Shown here: piece by piece, positions 25,805 to 32,814 of the stretch
How positions within the stretch are numbered: the first letter of the stretch is position 1
Layout: each line of letters opens with the position of its first letter
Source: CAVUAT01 sp963848045
Lineage (GTDB): Bacteria > Actinomycetota > Thermoleophilia > Solirubrobacterales > 70-9
Direction of reading: 5' to 3'
DNA length: 64,000 nt
Assembly (NCBI GenBank): GCA_963848045.1
Contig: CAWKCC010000002.1
Span: forward strand, 248,001 to 312,000
Program-made: the position numbers and the translations under genes
The notes under the pieces: model-generated
Database searches by the model: none
Told to the model about the DNA's origin: nothing
What the model saw: the letters and a program-made list of their open reading frames with translations, nothing else

Positions 25805-26227
25805 CTAGGCGGGCGCCCGCTCGTCGTAGCGCGGCAGCCCGTCGTCGGGAAGCGGCTCCCAGGAGGCCGCGTAGGCGACGAACTGATGGCTGCTCGGCCT
25901 CACTCCCGGATCGCCGTCGATGGCGCCCATCCTCACCCCGATCTGGTCGGGATCGAGGTGGCTCTGGGAGTAGATATGCCCGCCGCACTCGGCGCAGAAG
26001 AACTTGCGCCAGCCGTCTTCGGGACTGAAGGCGCGCACCAACTCCTCGCCCTCGCTGACCCGGAATGAACCCGGCGCCGCCGTGGCGCTGGCAGCGAAGG
26101 CGGTCCCTGTGCGCCGCTGGCAGCGCTTGCAGTGGCAGTAGCGCGCTCCGAGCAGCGGCTCGGAGACCTCGAAGCGAACACCGCCGCAGAGGCAGCGGCC
26201 CGTGATCGGCAGGCTGGGATCGATCAT
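25805..26227 (-). CDS. GFA/CENP-V-family zinc-binding protein
   Basis: 140 residues with the Mss4-like zinc sites of glutathione-dependent formaldehyde-activating-enzyme relatives: GRCLCGGVRFEV, YCHCKRCQRRTG and FFCAECGGHIYSQ. The family name is historical, and most bacterial members have no proven activity toward formaldehyde. It is cytosolic. It is divergent from the methyltransferase gene across about 100 bp containing TAGGAT-like and TAGATA-like elements. Confidence 0.85.
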   Translation of the reverse strand: MIDPSLPITGRCLCGGVRFEVSEPLLGARYCHCKRCQRRTGTAFAASATAAPGSFRVSEGEELVRAFSPEDGWRKFFCAECGGHIYSQSHLDPDQIGVRMGAIDGDPGVRPSSHQFVAYAASWEPLPDDGLPRYDERAPA

Positions 26228-26325
26228 CTCGGGAATGGTGGAAGCTCTCCCACAAACCTGATCCTAGATATTCCGTCTGGATGATCGCTCCTGGGCCGGC
26301 TTGGTCGGTTAGCCTCTTGGTTGCG

Positions 26326-27120
26326 ATGCGGGGTGCCGAGACCTTCCGCACACCGGCAGAGGCCTATGACCGCTTCGTGGGGCGCTACAGCTCTTCGCTC
26401 GCATCGGAGTTGATCGGCTTTGCCGGCGTCCAGCCCGGGATGCGCGCCCTCGACGTCGGCTGCGGGCCGGGCGCGCTCTCGGCCGCGCTGGTGGACCAGC
26501 TCGGGGCAGCGAGCGTTTCGGCGGCAGATCCGTCGGCACCGTTCGTTGACGCATGCCGGACGCGGTTGCCCGGCGTCGACGTGGTTGAGGCTCCCGCCGA
26601 GGCGCTGCCGTTTGCCGATGGAACGTTCGACGCCACCCTTTCGCAGCTTGTCGTCAACTTCATCAGCGATCCCGAGGCCGGAGTGCGTGAGATGGCCCGA
26701 GTGGCGCGCCCCGGGGGGATAGTCGCTGCATGTGTCTGGGACTACGCGGGTGAGATGACGCTGCTGCGCTCATTCTGGGACGCCGCCCGCGAGGTCCTTC
26801 CGGAACGCGCCGCCGCATCGGACGAGGGAGTCGTGATGGGCTGGTGCGGCGAAGGCGAGCTGGCGGAGCTGTGGGGTGTTGCCGGTCTGAACTCCGTGCG
26901 TTTCGGCTCGCTCCTCGCAAGGGCGACGTACCCGGACTTCGAGGATCTATGGTCGCCGTTGCCGATCGGCGTCGGCCCTGCCGGCGCGTTCTGCAAGTCG
27001 CTCGAGGAGGACGATCGAGCCGCCCTTCGCGACGCTTTCCGCCGACATCTCCGAGTCGGCGATGGTCCGTTCACGCTGACCGCGCGCTCTTGGGCGGTGG
27101 CCGGCGAGGTCCCCAGCTGA
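26326..27120 (+). CDS. Class I SAM-dependent methyltransferase
   Basis: 264 residues from ATG 26326 (MRGAETFRTPAEAYDRF). An in-frame ATG 15 codons upstream is less likely. Motif I is ALDVGCGPGALSAALV, followed by an acidic strand end (SVSAADPS) and VVEAPAEALPFADGTFDAT. These mark the methyltransferase_11/UbiE-like group that methylates small molecules. The substrate is unknown. TAGCCT ends 10 nt before the start, again suggesting little or no leader. Its codon use looks slightly less GC-extreme than that of its neighbours. Confidence 0.83.
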   Translation: MRGAETFRTPAEAYDRFVGRYSSSLASELIGFAGVQPGMRALDVGCGPGALSAALVDQLGAASVSAADPSAPFVDACRTRLPGVDVVEAPAEALPFADGTFDATLSQLVVNFISDPEAGVREMARVARPGGIVAACVWDYAGEMTLLRSFWDAAREVLPERAAASDEGVVMGWCGEGELAELWGVAGLNSVRFGSLLARATYPDFEDLWSPLPIGVGPAGAFCKSLEEDDRAALRDAFRRHLRVGDGPFTLTARSWAVAGEVPS

Positions 27121-27266
27121 AGACACGCCGAGCGACGCAACCAAGCAGTGGAGCTAGCGGGACAACTGTCGAACCTCCGATTTCAGGCCAGACTCAAGCT
27201 GGCGGTGTGCGGTGCACGCTGAGTGCTCCTGTCACGCGAAGGGAGCAGCTAGCCACCGCCAAAGCC

Positions 27267-27295
27267 TTGCGGGTGCGCGCGCCTGCGTCTAGTCT
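27267..27295 (+). promoter_or_regulatory. Promoter of the secreted Lys-tailed protein gene
   Basis: TTGCGG at 27267-27272 and TAGTCT at 27290-27295, separated by 17 bp. The ribosome site AGAGGGAGG (27316-27324) sits 6 nt before ATG 27331. Here the message has a conventional leader, unlike many neighbours. The rest of the 210-bp gap after the methyltransferase shows nothing else I can identify. Confidence 0.55.
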
Positions 27296-27330
27296 TGCCA
27301 TCAGCGGTTCCGACAAGAGGGAGGCGGCGG

Positions 27331-28071
27331 ATGCGGATAGCGAGTCGGTTGGCGATCACGGTGGGCCTCGCGCTAGCGGCGATGGGAGTCGGGGCGGCGA
27401 GCGCGAGCGCGGCGACCTTCAGCAACCCGGCCCCCATCACAATCCCGACGTTTGGCAATGCCGCTCCCTACCCCTCCCAGATCACGGTCTCGGGGCAGAC
27501 AGCCCCGATCACCGACCTGAACGTGTACCTAAACGGTTACAGCCATTCCCTCTCGTCTGATGTCGGCGTCCTCCTGGTCGCGCCGGGGGGGCAGTCGCTG
27601 CTGCTGATGAGCTGCGTCGGCCTCGGCGGGAGCGCGGCGAACGTAAACCTCAAGCTTGACGACTCGGTCGGGTTCCAGCTCCCGGACCCTTTCGGCGCCC
27701 TGGTGAGCGGCACCTACAGGCCGGCCTCGCATTGCGGCTTCTCGCCGAGCTTCCCATCCCCCGGCCCGGGGACCGTCTACGCGAACCCCGGGCCCTTTCT
27801 CGGCGGGACGGCCACGCTCGCCTCGACCTTCAACGGCGCGAGCGCTAACGGGACTTGGGGCCTGTTCGTGCGGGACTTCGTGACGACTGACGGCGGCCAG
27901 TTCGCGGGGGGCTGGTCACTCGAGATCTCGCCGGATCCGGCGGTGGCCAAGAAGAAGAAGAAGAAGTGCAAGAAGGGCTTCAAGCTGAAGAAGATCAAGA
28001 AGAAGGGCAAGAAGCCCAAGAAGAAGTGCGTCAAGAAGAAGAAGAAGCGAAAGAAGAAGAAGAAGAAGTAG
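27331..28071 (+). CDS. Secreted beta-sandwich (P-domain-like) protein with a 40-residue polylysine tail
   Basis: 246 residues with a strong Shine-Dalgarno. The signal peptide (RLAITVGLALAAMGVGAA) is followed by an ASA-A cleavage site. The mature part (about 28-205) resembles the proprotein-convertase P/Homo B domain. It reads YPSQITVSGQTAPITDLNVY, then SHSLSSDVGVLLVAPGG, and ends NGTWGLFVRDF and GGWSLEI. Residues 207-246 are a tail with 30 Lys, one Arg and two Cys (213 and 233), encoded mainly by AAG runs. The tail is far more basic than anything else in the window except the amidase tail at 21686. A wall- or polyanion-binding role is inferred. Confidence 0.8.
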   Translation: MRIASRLAITVGLALAAMGVGAASASAATFSNPAPITIPTFGNAAPYPSQITVSGQTAPITDLNVYLNGYSHSLSSDVGVLLVAPGGQSLLLMSCVGLGGSAANVNLKLDDSVGFQLPDPFGALVSGTYRPASHCGFSPSFPSPGPGTVYANPGPFLGGTATLASTFNGASANGTWGLFVRDFVTTDGGQFAGGWSLEISPDPAVAKKKKKKCKKGFKLKKIKKKGKKPKKKCVKKKKKRKKKKKK

Positions 28072-28109
28072 GCCTCGTCTAACCGCCTGCCAGTCTGCTC
28101 CGCGCATCC

Positions 28110-28134
28110 GCTGCTCCTTCGCGCGAAAAGCAGC
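28110..28134 (+). terminator. Hairpin after the Lys-tailed protein gene
   Basis: GCTGCT (28110-28115) pairs with AGCAGC (28129-28134), and the loop contains the inner palindrome TTCGCGCGAA. The sequence ATTTAA follows. It lies 39 bp after the stop codon. Confidence 0.4.
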
Positions 28135-28147
28135 ATTTAAGTCAGGC

Positions 28148-28171
28148 TGCCTGCGTCCCTGGAAGCAGGCA
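28148..28171 (-). terminator. Hairpin downstream of tRNA-Ala(CGC)
   Basis: Perfect 7-bp inverted repeat TGCCTGC / GCAGGCA with a 10-nt loop, starting 10 bp past the 3' end of the minus-strand tRNA. It may also serve the convergent protein gene. Confidence 0.4.
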
Positions 28172-28181
28172 ACCATTGAGA

Positions 28182-28254
28182 TGGAGCTAGCCGGACTCGA
28201 ACCGGCGACCTCCTGGGTGCGATCCAGGCGCTCTTCCAACTGAGCTATAGCCCC
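28182..28254 (-). tRNA. tRNA-Ala (anticodon CGC)
   Basis: A 73-nt cloverleaf on the minus strand. The acceptor is GGGGCTA / TAGCTCC with an A discriminator. The D-arm is GCTC/GAGC, the anticodon stem CCTGG/CCAGG with loop ATCGCAC (CGC at 34-36), and the T-arm GCCGG-TTCGAGT-CCGGC. CCA is not encoded. It reads the abundant GCG alanine codon. Confidence 0.95.
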
Positions 28255-28515
28255 GTGGGACGTTCGTCGGGCGCCGTTCGGCAGATCGCCGTCGGCGCGC
28301 AGGGGCAAGGATACGCAGTCCTGGCGCGTGCCCCGGACCGCGTCTTGCCCCCGGTCTCGGTCTGATTGGCTCGATCGGAGCCATCGCGAGGCTTCGCGGT
28401 TGGTCGCGGTGGTGCACGCCCCCGGGGCAAGCGGTGCAGAATCCCCGCATAATCCAGGTAACAACGCCGCTCCGACCGTTCTAAGCTTTAACCCGGACGA
28501 TCCCCAAGGGCCGAC
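28255..28515. other. 261-bp intergenic region between tRNA-Ala(CGC) and the Pro-rich protein gene
   Basis: No gene seen. On the plus strand TAAGCT (28482-28487) is a possible -10 for the Pro-rich gene, and CATAAT (28448-28453) is an alternative; neither has a clear -35. AAGGG lies 7 nt before ATG 28516. On the minus strand TATCCT (28308-28313) could serve the tRNA. Confidence 0.35.
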
Positions 28516-29814
28516 ATGGGCATTCTTGACGACGCAATCCGAGACCACCTCGACCTGAAGCGCAAGCATGGCGCGCGCGAGGGCGAGGTGCGCGAACTCG
28601 AGAGCGATGCCTTCGGTGGGGGCGAGGGTCCCGACCCGTTCGCCGCCGGCGAGCCCTACGCGGGTTCGGCCCCCGCGGAGCCGGCTGCGCCCAGCTCCGA
28701 GGAGGCGATCGGCCCCGCCGCGCCGCCCCCGCCGCCGACCGGCGATCCCAGCGGTGAGGAGCCGACCAGCCTGGTCGAGCCCGCTACCCTGCCGCCGCCA
28801 GCGCCGCCTGAGTCGCCGAGCCCGGCAGGAGGGGAGGCACCAACGGACGTGGATCTGGCCGATCCTGGCGCGGTACCCGAACCGGAGAGCATCGAGCGGC
28901 CGGGGCCGCCCGAGGCCGCCCCCCCGCCCGCACCGGACGCTGGCGACGAAGAGCCGCCTCCGCCCGCCCCGGAGCCATCCGCTTCCGCCGTGGAGTCGCC
29001 CCCTGAGTCCGAGTCGCTGGCCGAGCTGATGGCCGAGGAAGGCGCCGAGGCCGGCCCGGCCGAGGTCGCCCCGCCACCGCCCCCCCCGGATGCCACCGAG
29101 GCCGCCCGACCGGAGCCCCCTCCCCCGCAGATCGTCGTCCCGGCCGAGCAGCAAGCCCCGCCTGAGCCGAAGACCCCGCCGCCTCCCGCTGAGCCCCCCG
29201 TTCCCGCGGAGGACGAGCTCGACCGTCCGCAACCCGAGCAGGAAGCCGAGCCGGAGCCGGGCCCATCCCCCGGGCCCGCGCCGCCTCCCCCTGAGCCCGG
29301 GACCGAGCCCAAGGGCCGTGCGCGCGGTCGGGTGCATCACCCGACCGAGGAGCACCCCGCACCCGAGGACCCCTCGCTCGTGGTCGAGCCGCCGATCTCC
29401 TCCGAGCCCCTCGAGCCGGCCGGGGTGACCGAGTCGGGCGTCTTCGACTTCGAGACCGAGGGCGGCGGTATCGAGGGCCCGCCGCCCGGCGAGATGCCGG
29501 TCCCGCCCTCTGACGAGCTCGAGAGCCCGCCGGCCGAAGACGACTTCGAGGAGCTGGGGCCGCCCACCGACGAGGCCCCCCGTGCCGAGGCCCCCGTTAG
29601 CCACGACTACGACGACGAGGCGGAGGAGGAGCCCGACTTCGAGCGCGACGCCGGAGAGGGTCAGGGTGCTCCGGGCGAGGAGCTGTCGGCCTCCGACGAT
29701 GAGGCCGAGGACCTGCTGGCCGGATCACCCGACTTCGCCGATGACTCCGAGGAAGACGAGGATCTCTGGTTCGAGCGCAAGCCGCCCGAGGACTTCGACT
29801 TCGAGGAGAAGTAG
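28516..29814 (+). CDS. Pro/Glu-rich intrinsically disordered protein with distinct end motifs
   Basis: 432 residues. The first ~40 form a charged helix (MGILDDAIRDHLDLKRKHGA) ending near GPDPF. The middle ~330 residues are almost only Pro, Glu, Ala, Gly, Asp and Ser, with no Cys, no hydrophobic core and many proline runs. The last ~50 are highly acidic and finish with DLWFERKPPEDFDFEEK. There is no signal peptide or membrane helix, so it is cytosolic. The protein's ends look like conserved binding motifs joined by a disordered linker. I do not know a function. G+C-rich low-complexity DNA could be misread as a gene, but the start, the ends and the amino acid bias are consistent. It converges on gdhA with a 1-bp gap. 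Confidence 0.75.
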   Translation: MGILDDAIRDHLDLKRKHGAREGEVRELESDAFGGGEGPDPFAAGEPYAGSAPAEPAAPSSEEAIGPAAPPPPPTGDPSGEEPTSLVEPATLPPPAPPESPSPAGGEAPTDVDLADPGAVPEPESIERPGPPEAAPPPAPDAGDEEPPPPAPEPSASAVESPPESESLAELMAEEGAEAGPAEVAPPPPPPDATEAARPEPPPPQIVVPAEQQAPPEPKTPPPPAEPPVPAEDELDRPQPEQEAEPEPGPSPGPAPPPPEPGTEPKGRARGRVHHPTEEHPAPEDPSLVVEPPISSEPLEPAGVTESGVFDFETEGGGIEGPPPGEMPVPPSDELESPPAEDDFEELGPPTDEAPRAEAPVSHDYDDEAEEEPDFERDAGEGQGAPGEELSASDDEAEDLLAGSPDFADDSEEDEDLWFERKPPEDFDFEEK

Positions 29815-29815
29815 C

Positions 29816-31177
29816 TCAGACGTAGCCCCGGGCGCGGCTGGCCGCGACCACGCGCTCGATCCCGACCAGGTAGGCGGTGTCGCGGAGCGGGAGGCCCTCC
29901 TCCTTGGAGCGGCCGAAGACGTCGCGGTAGGCCTTGCGCATCATCCCGCCGAGCTTGTCGTTGACCTCGCGCTCGCTCCAGCGAAAGTGCTGCATGTTCT
30001 GAACCCACTCGAAGTAAGAGGCGATGACGCCGCCGGCGTTGGCCATCACGTCCGGTATCAGGGTGACGCCCTTGTCGTGCAGGATCTCGTCGGCGGCAGG
30101 GGTGGTCGGGCTGTTGGCTCCCTCGATGATCAGCCTGCAGTTGACCGCCTCGGCGTTGCTCTCGTTGATCATGCCGCCGAGCGCCGCCGGGATCAGCACG
30201 TCGCACTCGATCGCCAACAGCTCGTCGGGGCTGATCACCTCGGCGCCGGGGAACTCCGTCAGCTTGCCGCCGTCCCTGATGTGCCGGGCGAGCGCGTCCG
30301 CGTCGATCCCCTCGTCGCTGCGGATCGCGCCCTGGGCGTCGGATGCGCCGACCATCTTGCTGCCCAGCTGCTGCATGATCCGCGCTGCCCAAGAGCCGAC
30401 GTTGCCGTAGCCCTGCACCACGAAGGTGCTCTCGGCGGGGGTCATCCCCAGCTGCGGCGCCGCCTCGCGAAACATGTACACGCAGCCGCGCCCGGTCGCC
30501 GCCTCGCGTCCGTATGAGCCCTCCAGCTCGATCGGCTTGCCGGTCACGATCGCCGGCGTGTGGCCGTGGAGCTTGCCGTACTCGTCCATCATCCAGGCCA
30601 TCGTCTGGGCGTTCGTGTTGACGTCCGGCGCCGGGATGTCGCGGGTCGGCCCCAGCACCTTCTCGATCTTGTCCATGAACGAGCGGGTGATGCTCTGCAG
30701 CTCCGTACTCTCGAGCCGGCTGGCGGGGCAGTTCACGCCGCCCTTGGCGCCGCCGAAGGGAACGTTGGCGATCGCCGTCTTCCAGGTCATCAGCGAGGCC
30801 AGCGCACGGACCTCGTCGATGTCGACCTCGGGGTGGAAGCGGATGCCGCCCTTGTAGGGCCCTCGCGCCCCGTTGTGCTGGATCCGGTAGCCCGAGAAGG
30901 TGTGGGTCTTGCCGTCGGAGAGCTTGACCGGGAGCTGCACCGTGACCTCGCGGTAGGAGCTCCAGAAGACTGTCCGCAGGTCGTCGGGCAGCTCGAGGCG
31001 CTCGACGGCGCGGTCGTAGTAGAAGCGCACGATGTCGAGATCCGACATCTCCGCGTGCCGGCGGGGCTTCGGCTTGCCATCCCCCTCCGTCTTCAACTCT
31101 GTGCCCTCGGCGGCCGCCGGTGTCTTGTCGAGCGAGGCGTCCTCGCGCGACTCGGGTGCCGTCGCCTTCGTCGCCAT
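29816..31177 (-). CDS. gdhA: Glutamate dehydrogenase (Glu/Leu/Phe/Val dehydrogenase family)
   Basis: 453 residues from ATG 31177, which has GAGGAG just upstream; earlier in-frame starts code for unlikely sequence. It interconverts glutamate and 2-oxoglutarate plus ammonia. Family blocks are NGARGPYKGGIRFHPEVD, the catalytic-lysine segment VPFGGAKGGVNCPA, PAPDVNTNAQTMAWMMDEY and the Rossmann motif VVQGYGNVGSWAA. The first ~40 residues form a charged, Lys- and Glu-rich extension not found in hexameric bacterial GDHs. Coenzyme preference cannot be settled from sequence alone. Confidence 0.94.
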   Translation of the reverse strand: MATKATAPESREDASLDKTPAAAEGTELKTEGDGKPKPRRHAEMSDLDIVRFYYDRAVERLELPDDLRTVFWSSYREVTVQLPVKLSDGKTHTFSGYRIQHNGARGPYKGGIRFHPEVDIDEVRALASLMTWKTAIANVPFGGAKGGVNCPASRLESTELQSITRSFMDKIEKVLGPTRDIPAPDVNTNAQTMAWMMDEYGKLHGHTPAIVTGKPIELEGSYGREAATGRGCVYMFREAAPQLGMTPAESTFVVQGYGNVGSWAARIMQQLGSKMVGASDAQGAIRSDEGIDADALARHIRDGGKLTEFPGAEVISPDELLAIECDVLIPAALGGMINESNAEAVNCRLIIEGANSPTTPAADEILHDKGVTLIPDVMANAGGVIASYFEWVQNMQHFRWSEREVNDKLGGMMRKAYRDVFGRSKEEGLPLRDTAYLVGIERVVAASRARGYV

Positions 31178-31275
31178 CGGGTCTCCTCGGGCCGTAGGAC
31201 TCCCGCGGCAGTCTCGCACACGAGGGCCGCACTGACCAGGCTGCCGGCGGTCACATCAGCAGCCTGCCGGCGACC

Positions 31276-31281
31276 TACAAT
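31276..31281 (+). promoter_or_regulatory. -10 element of tRNA-Ala(TGC)
   Basis: TACAAT, 16 bp before the tRNA 5' end, the expected distance for a short tRNA leader. I see no good -35 element. Confidence 0.45.
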
Positions 31282-31297
31282 CGGGTCGGTCACGCAC

Positions 31298-31370
31298 GGG
31301 GCCATAGCTCAGTTGGGAGAGCGCCTGCTTTGCAAGCAGGAGGTCGCCGGTTCGATTCCGGCTGGCTCCA
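31298..31370 (+). tRNA. tRNA-Ala (anticodon TGC)
   Basis: A 73-nt cloverleaf. The acceptor is GGGGCCA / TGGCTCC with an A discriminator. The anticodon stem is CCTGC/GCAGG with loop TTTGCAA (TGC), and the T-arm GCCGG-TTCGATT-CCGGC. CCA is not encoded. Apart from the anticodon arm it is almost identical to the oppositely oriented tRNA-Ala(CGC) 3 kb away. Confidence 0.96.
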
Positions 31371-31372
31371 TC

Positions 31373-31391
31373 CAGGGTCACTGCCACCCTG
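31373..31391 (+). terminator. Hairpin after tRNA-Ala(TGC)
   Basis: Perfect inverted repeat CAGGGT / ACCCTG with a 7-nt loop, starting 3 nt after the tRNA. There is no U-tract. The terminator role is inferred. Confidence 0.35.
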
Positions 31392-31442
31392 CGCCGCCAG
31401 GCGGGCAAGCCGCATTCGATCTCGGCGGAAGGATCGGCGTGG

Positions 31443-31823
31443 CTACGTGCTGGGCGACTCGGCGCGCTCTTTCAGCGCCGCGTCCATCGCGTCAAAGCCC
31501 TGTTCGGTTCGTTCTAACGTGCCCCTGAGCAGCGCCCACAGCGGCCCGCGGAACGCCTCGCGCTGGACGAATCGCGTCCGGCCTTCGCCGAGCGCCTCGA
31601 GGGCGAACACGTGCTCGCCGTCGGCCAGTCCCCGCACGAGCACTCGCCCGAGCCAGCGCAGCTCTCGGTTTGGTCCGGCGACCAGGACATTGGGCCGTAA
31701 GGTCATCCCCCTCCCGCCGGGCGGCTCGATCCGGACCTTGAGCCGCGAGCCGGCGGTCAGCTCGCCCTCGGCTTCTCGGAGAAACGGATTCCACTCCGGA
31801 AGCGACTCGAAGTCGGTGAGCAC
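31443..31823 (-). CDS. SRPBCC (START-like) family protein, start uncertain
   Basis: 126 residues from the first canonical start, GTG 31823: LTDFESLPEWNPFLREAEG, then RFVQREAFRGPLW. This matches ligand-binding SRPBCC proteins of the polyketide-cyclase type. The coding match clearly continues upstream in the same frame (TEIEIDADPARVWE, up to about 31871), the normal first strand and helix of this fold. No ATG, GTG or TTG lies between there and the in-frame stop at 31899-31901. Translation may begin at a non-canonical ATC (31869-31871), or the start codon may be mutated or affected by a sequence error. Function unknown. Confidence 0.7.
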   Translation of the reverse strand: MLTDFESLPEWNPFLREAEGELTAGSRLKVRIEPPGGRGMTLRPNVLVAGPNRELRWLGRVLVRGLADGEHVFALEALGEGRTRFVQREAFRGPLWALLRGTLERTEQGFDAMDAALKERAESPST

Positions 31824-31954
31824 CTCCCAGACGCGCGCGGGATCCGCGTCGATCTCGATCTCGGTGACGATCTCTCGCCTGGCCGCGAGTCCCGCAGATC
31901 AACCGTCAGCGCCGGCCAGGCTCCTCCTGATCCGGCAGCAGCGACGCCTGAGCG

Positions 31955-32773
31955 TCAGCGAGCCTGCTCGCGGTCGAACAGCTCCGGGTCGTGCGAGCAG
32001 ATCAGCTCGACCTCGTCGCCGCGCTCGCGCGCCAGGGTCCGCAGGCGCTCCTGGTTGTGGACGCGGGCTTCGCCGTCGTGCTCGGTGATCGCCTGGAAGG
32101 CCCTGAGGCCCGGCGGGCAGTGGGGGGGCGTCGCGACCTCGTCGCGGTGGAAGTAGGCGTCGCCGCAGTGCAGCAGCCAGCGATCCCCGTCCCTGACGGC
32201 GATACCCGTGTGGCCGGCCGAGTGGCCCTCGAGGGGCACCATCACGACCTCGTCGTCGATCTCGGGGAGCAGGCGCACGCTCTCGAACCCGAACCAGCGA
32301 TCGCCGGCGACGTCGTGGCGGTTCCAGTCGGGGCCGTGGGCCCACTGGGCGGGGACGTAGCGCATGCGCTCGGAGAGGGGCGGGTGCAGGGCGACCGCCA
32401 GCTCGGGCGCGAACACGTGCACCCGCGCGGCCGGGAAGTCACCGAGCCCGCCGGCGTGATCGAGATCGAGGTGGGTGACGACGATGTCGCGGACGTCGTT
32501 GGGGTCGAGCCCGAGCGCCTCGACCTGCCGCAGCGCGGTCTCGTTCTCGATCAGCTGCGGCCGAATCGTCGCCCGGAACGGGGCGCGCAGGCGGCGAGGG
32601 TCGGCGATGTCCCCGCCGCCGAAGCCGGTGTCCACCAGCACCAGGCCGTCGGGGGCCTCGATCAGCAGGCAGTGGGCGACGAGCCGGGTGGGCTCGAGCA
32701 GGCCGCCCCTCCCGGCGAGCATTCGCGCTCCCCGCGGGCACATCGTGCCGCAGTTGAGGTGGTGGATCCGCAC
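31955..32773 (-). CDS. Metallo-beta-lactamase-fold hydrolase (N-acyl-homoserine lactonase-like)
   Basis: 272 residues from GTG 32773. It has the MBL motif VTHLDLDHAGGLGDF (HxDxDH, the AttM/AiiA lactonase variant), LEGHSAGHTG as the third ligand region, and LLHCGDAYFHRD. The N-terminus MRIHHLNCGTMCP is also usual for AHL lactonases. A quorum-quenching or general lactonase role is likely from family membership, though substrates in actinobacteria vary. A leaderless -10 lies at 32780. Confidence 0.85.
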   Translation of the reverse strand: MRIHHLNCGTMCPRGARMLAGRGGLLEPTRLVAHCLLIEAPDGLVLVDTGFGGGDIADPRRLRAPFRATIRPQLIENETALRQVEALGLDPNDVRDIVVTHLDLDHAGGLGDFPAARVHVFAPELAVALHPPLSERMRYVPAQWAHGPDWNRHDVAGDRWFGFESVRLLPEIDDEVVMVPLEGHSAGHTGIAVRDGDRWLLHCGDAYFHRDEVATPPHCPPGLRAFQAITEHDGEARVHNQERLRTLARERGDEVELICSHDPELFDREQAR

Positions 32774-32779
32774 CGCGCG

Positions 32780-32785
32780 AGCATA
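32780..32785 (-). promoter_or_regulatory. -10 element for the lactonase-like gene
   Basis: TATGCT on the minus strand, ending 6 nt before GTG 32773. Close to consensus; predicts a leaderless transcript. Confidence 0.5.
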
Positions 32786-32814
32786 TTCAGCCGGCTTCGA
32801 CGCGGCGAGGCGAC

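Noticed and set aside
27949..28071. The poly-AAG stretch as a simple sequence repeat or a frame error.
   Set aside because: The codons are interrupted by Cys, Gly, Phe, Leu, Ile and Pro in frame, the frame ends cleanly at a stop, and a similar tail is on another secreted protein, so it is real coding sequence.
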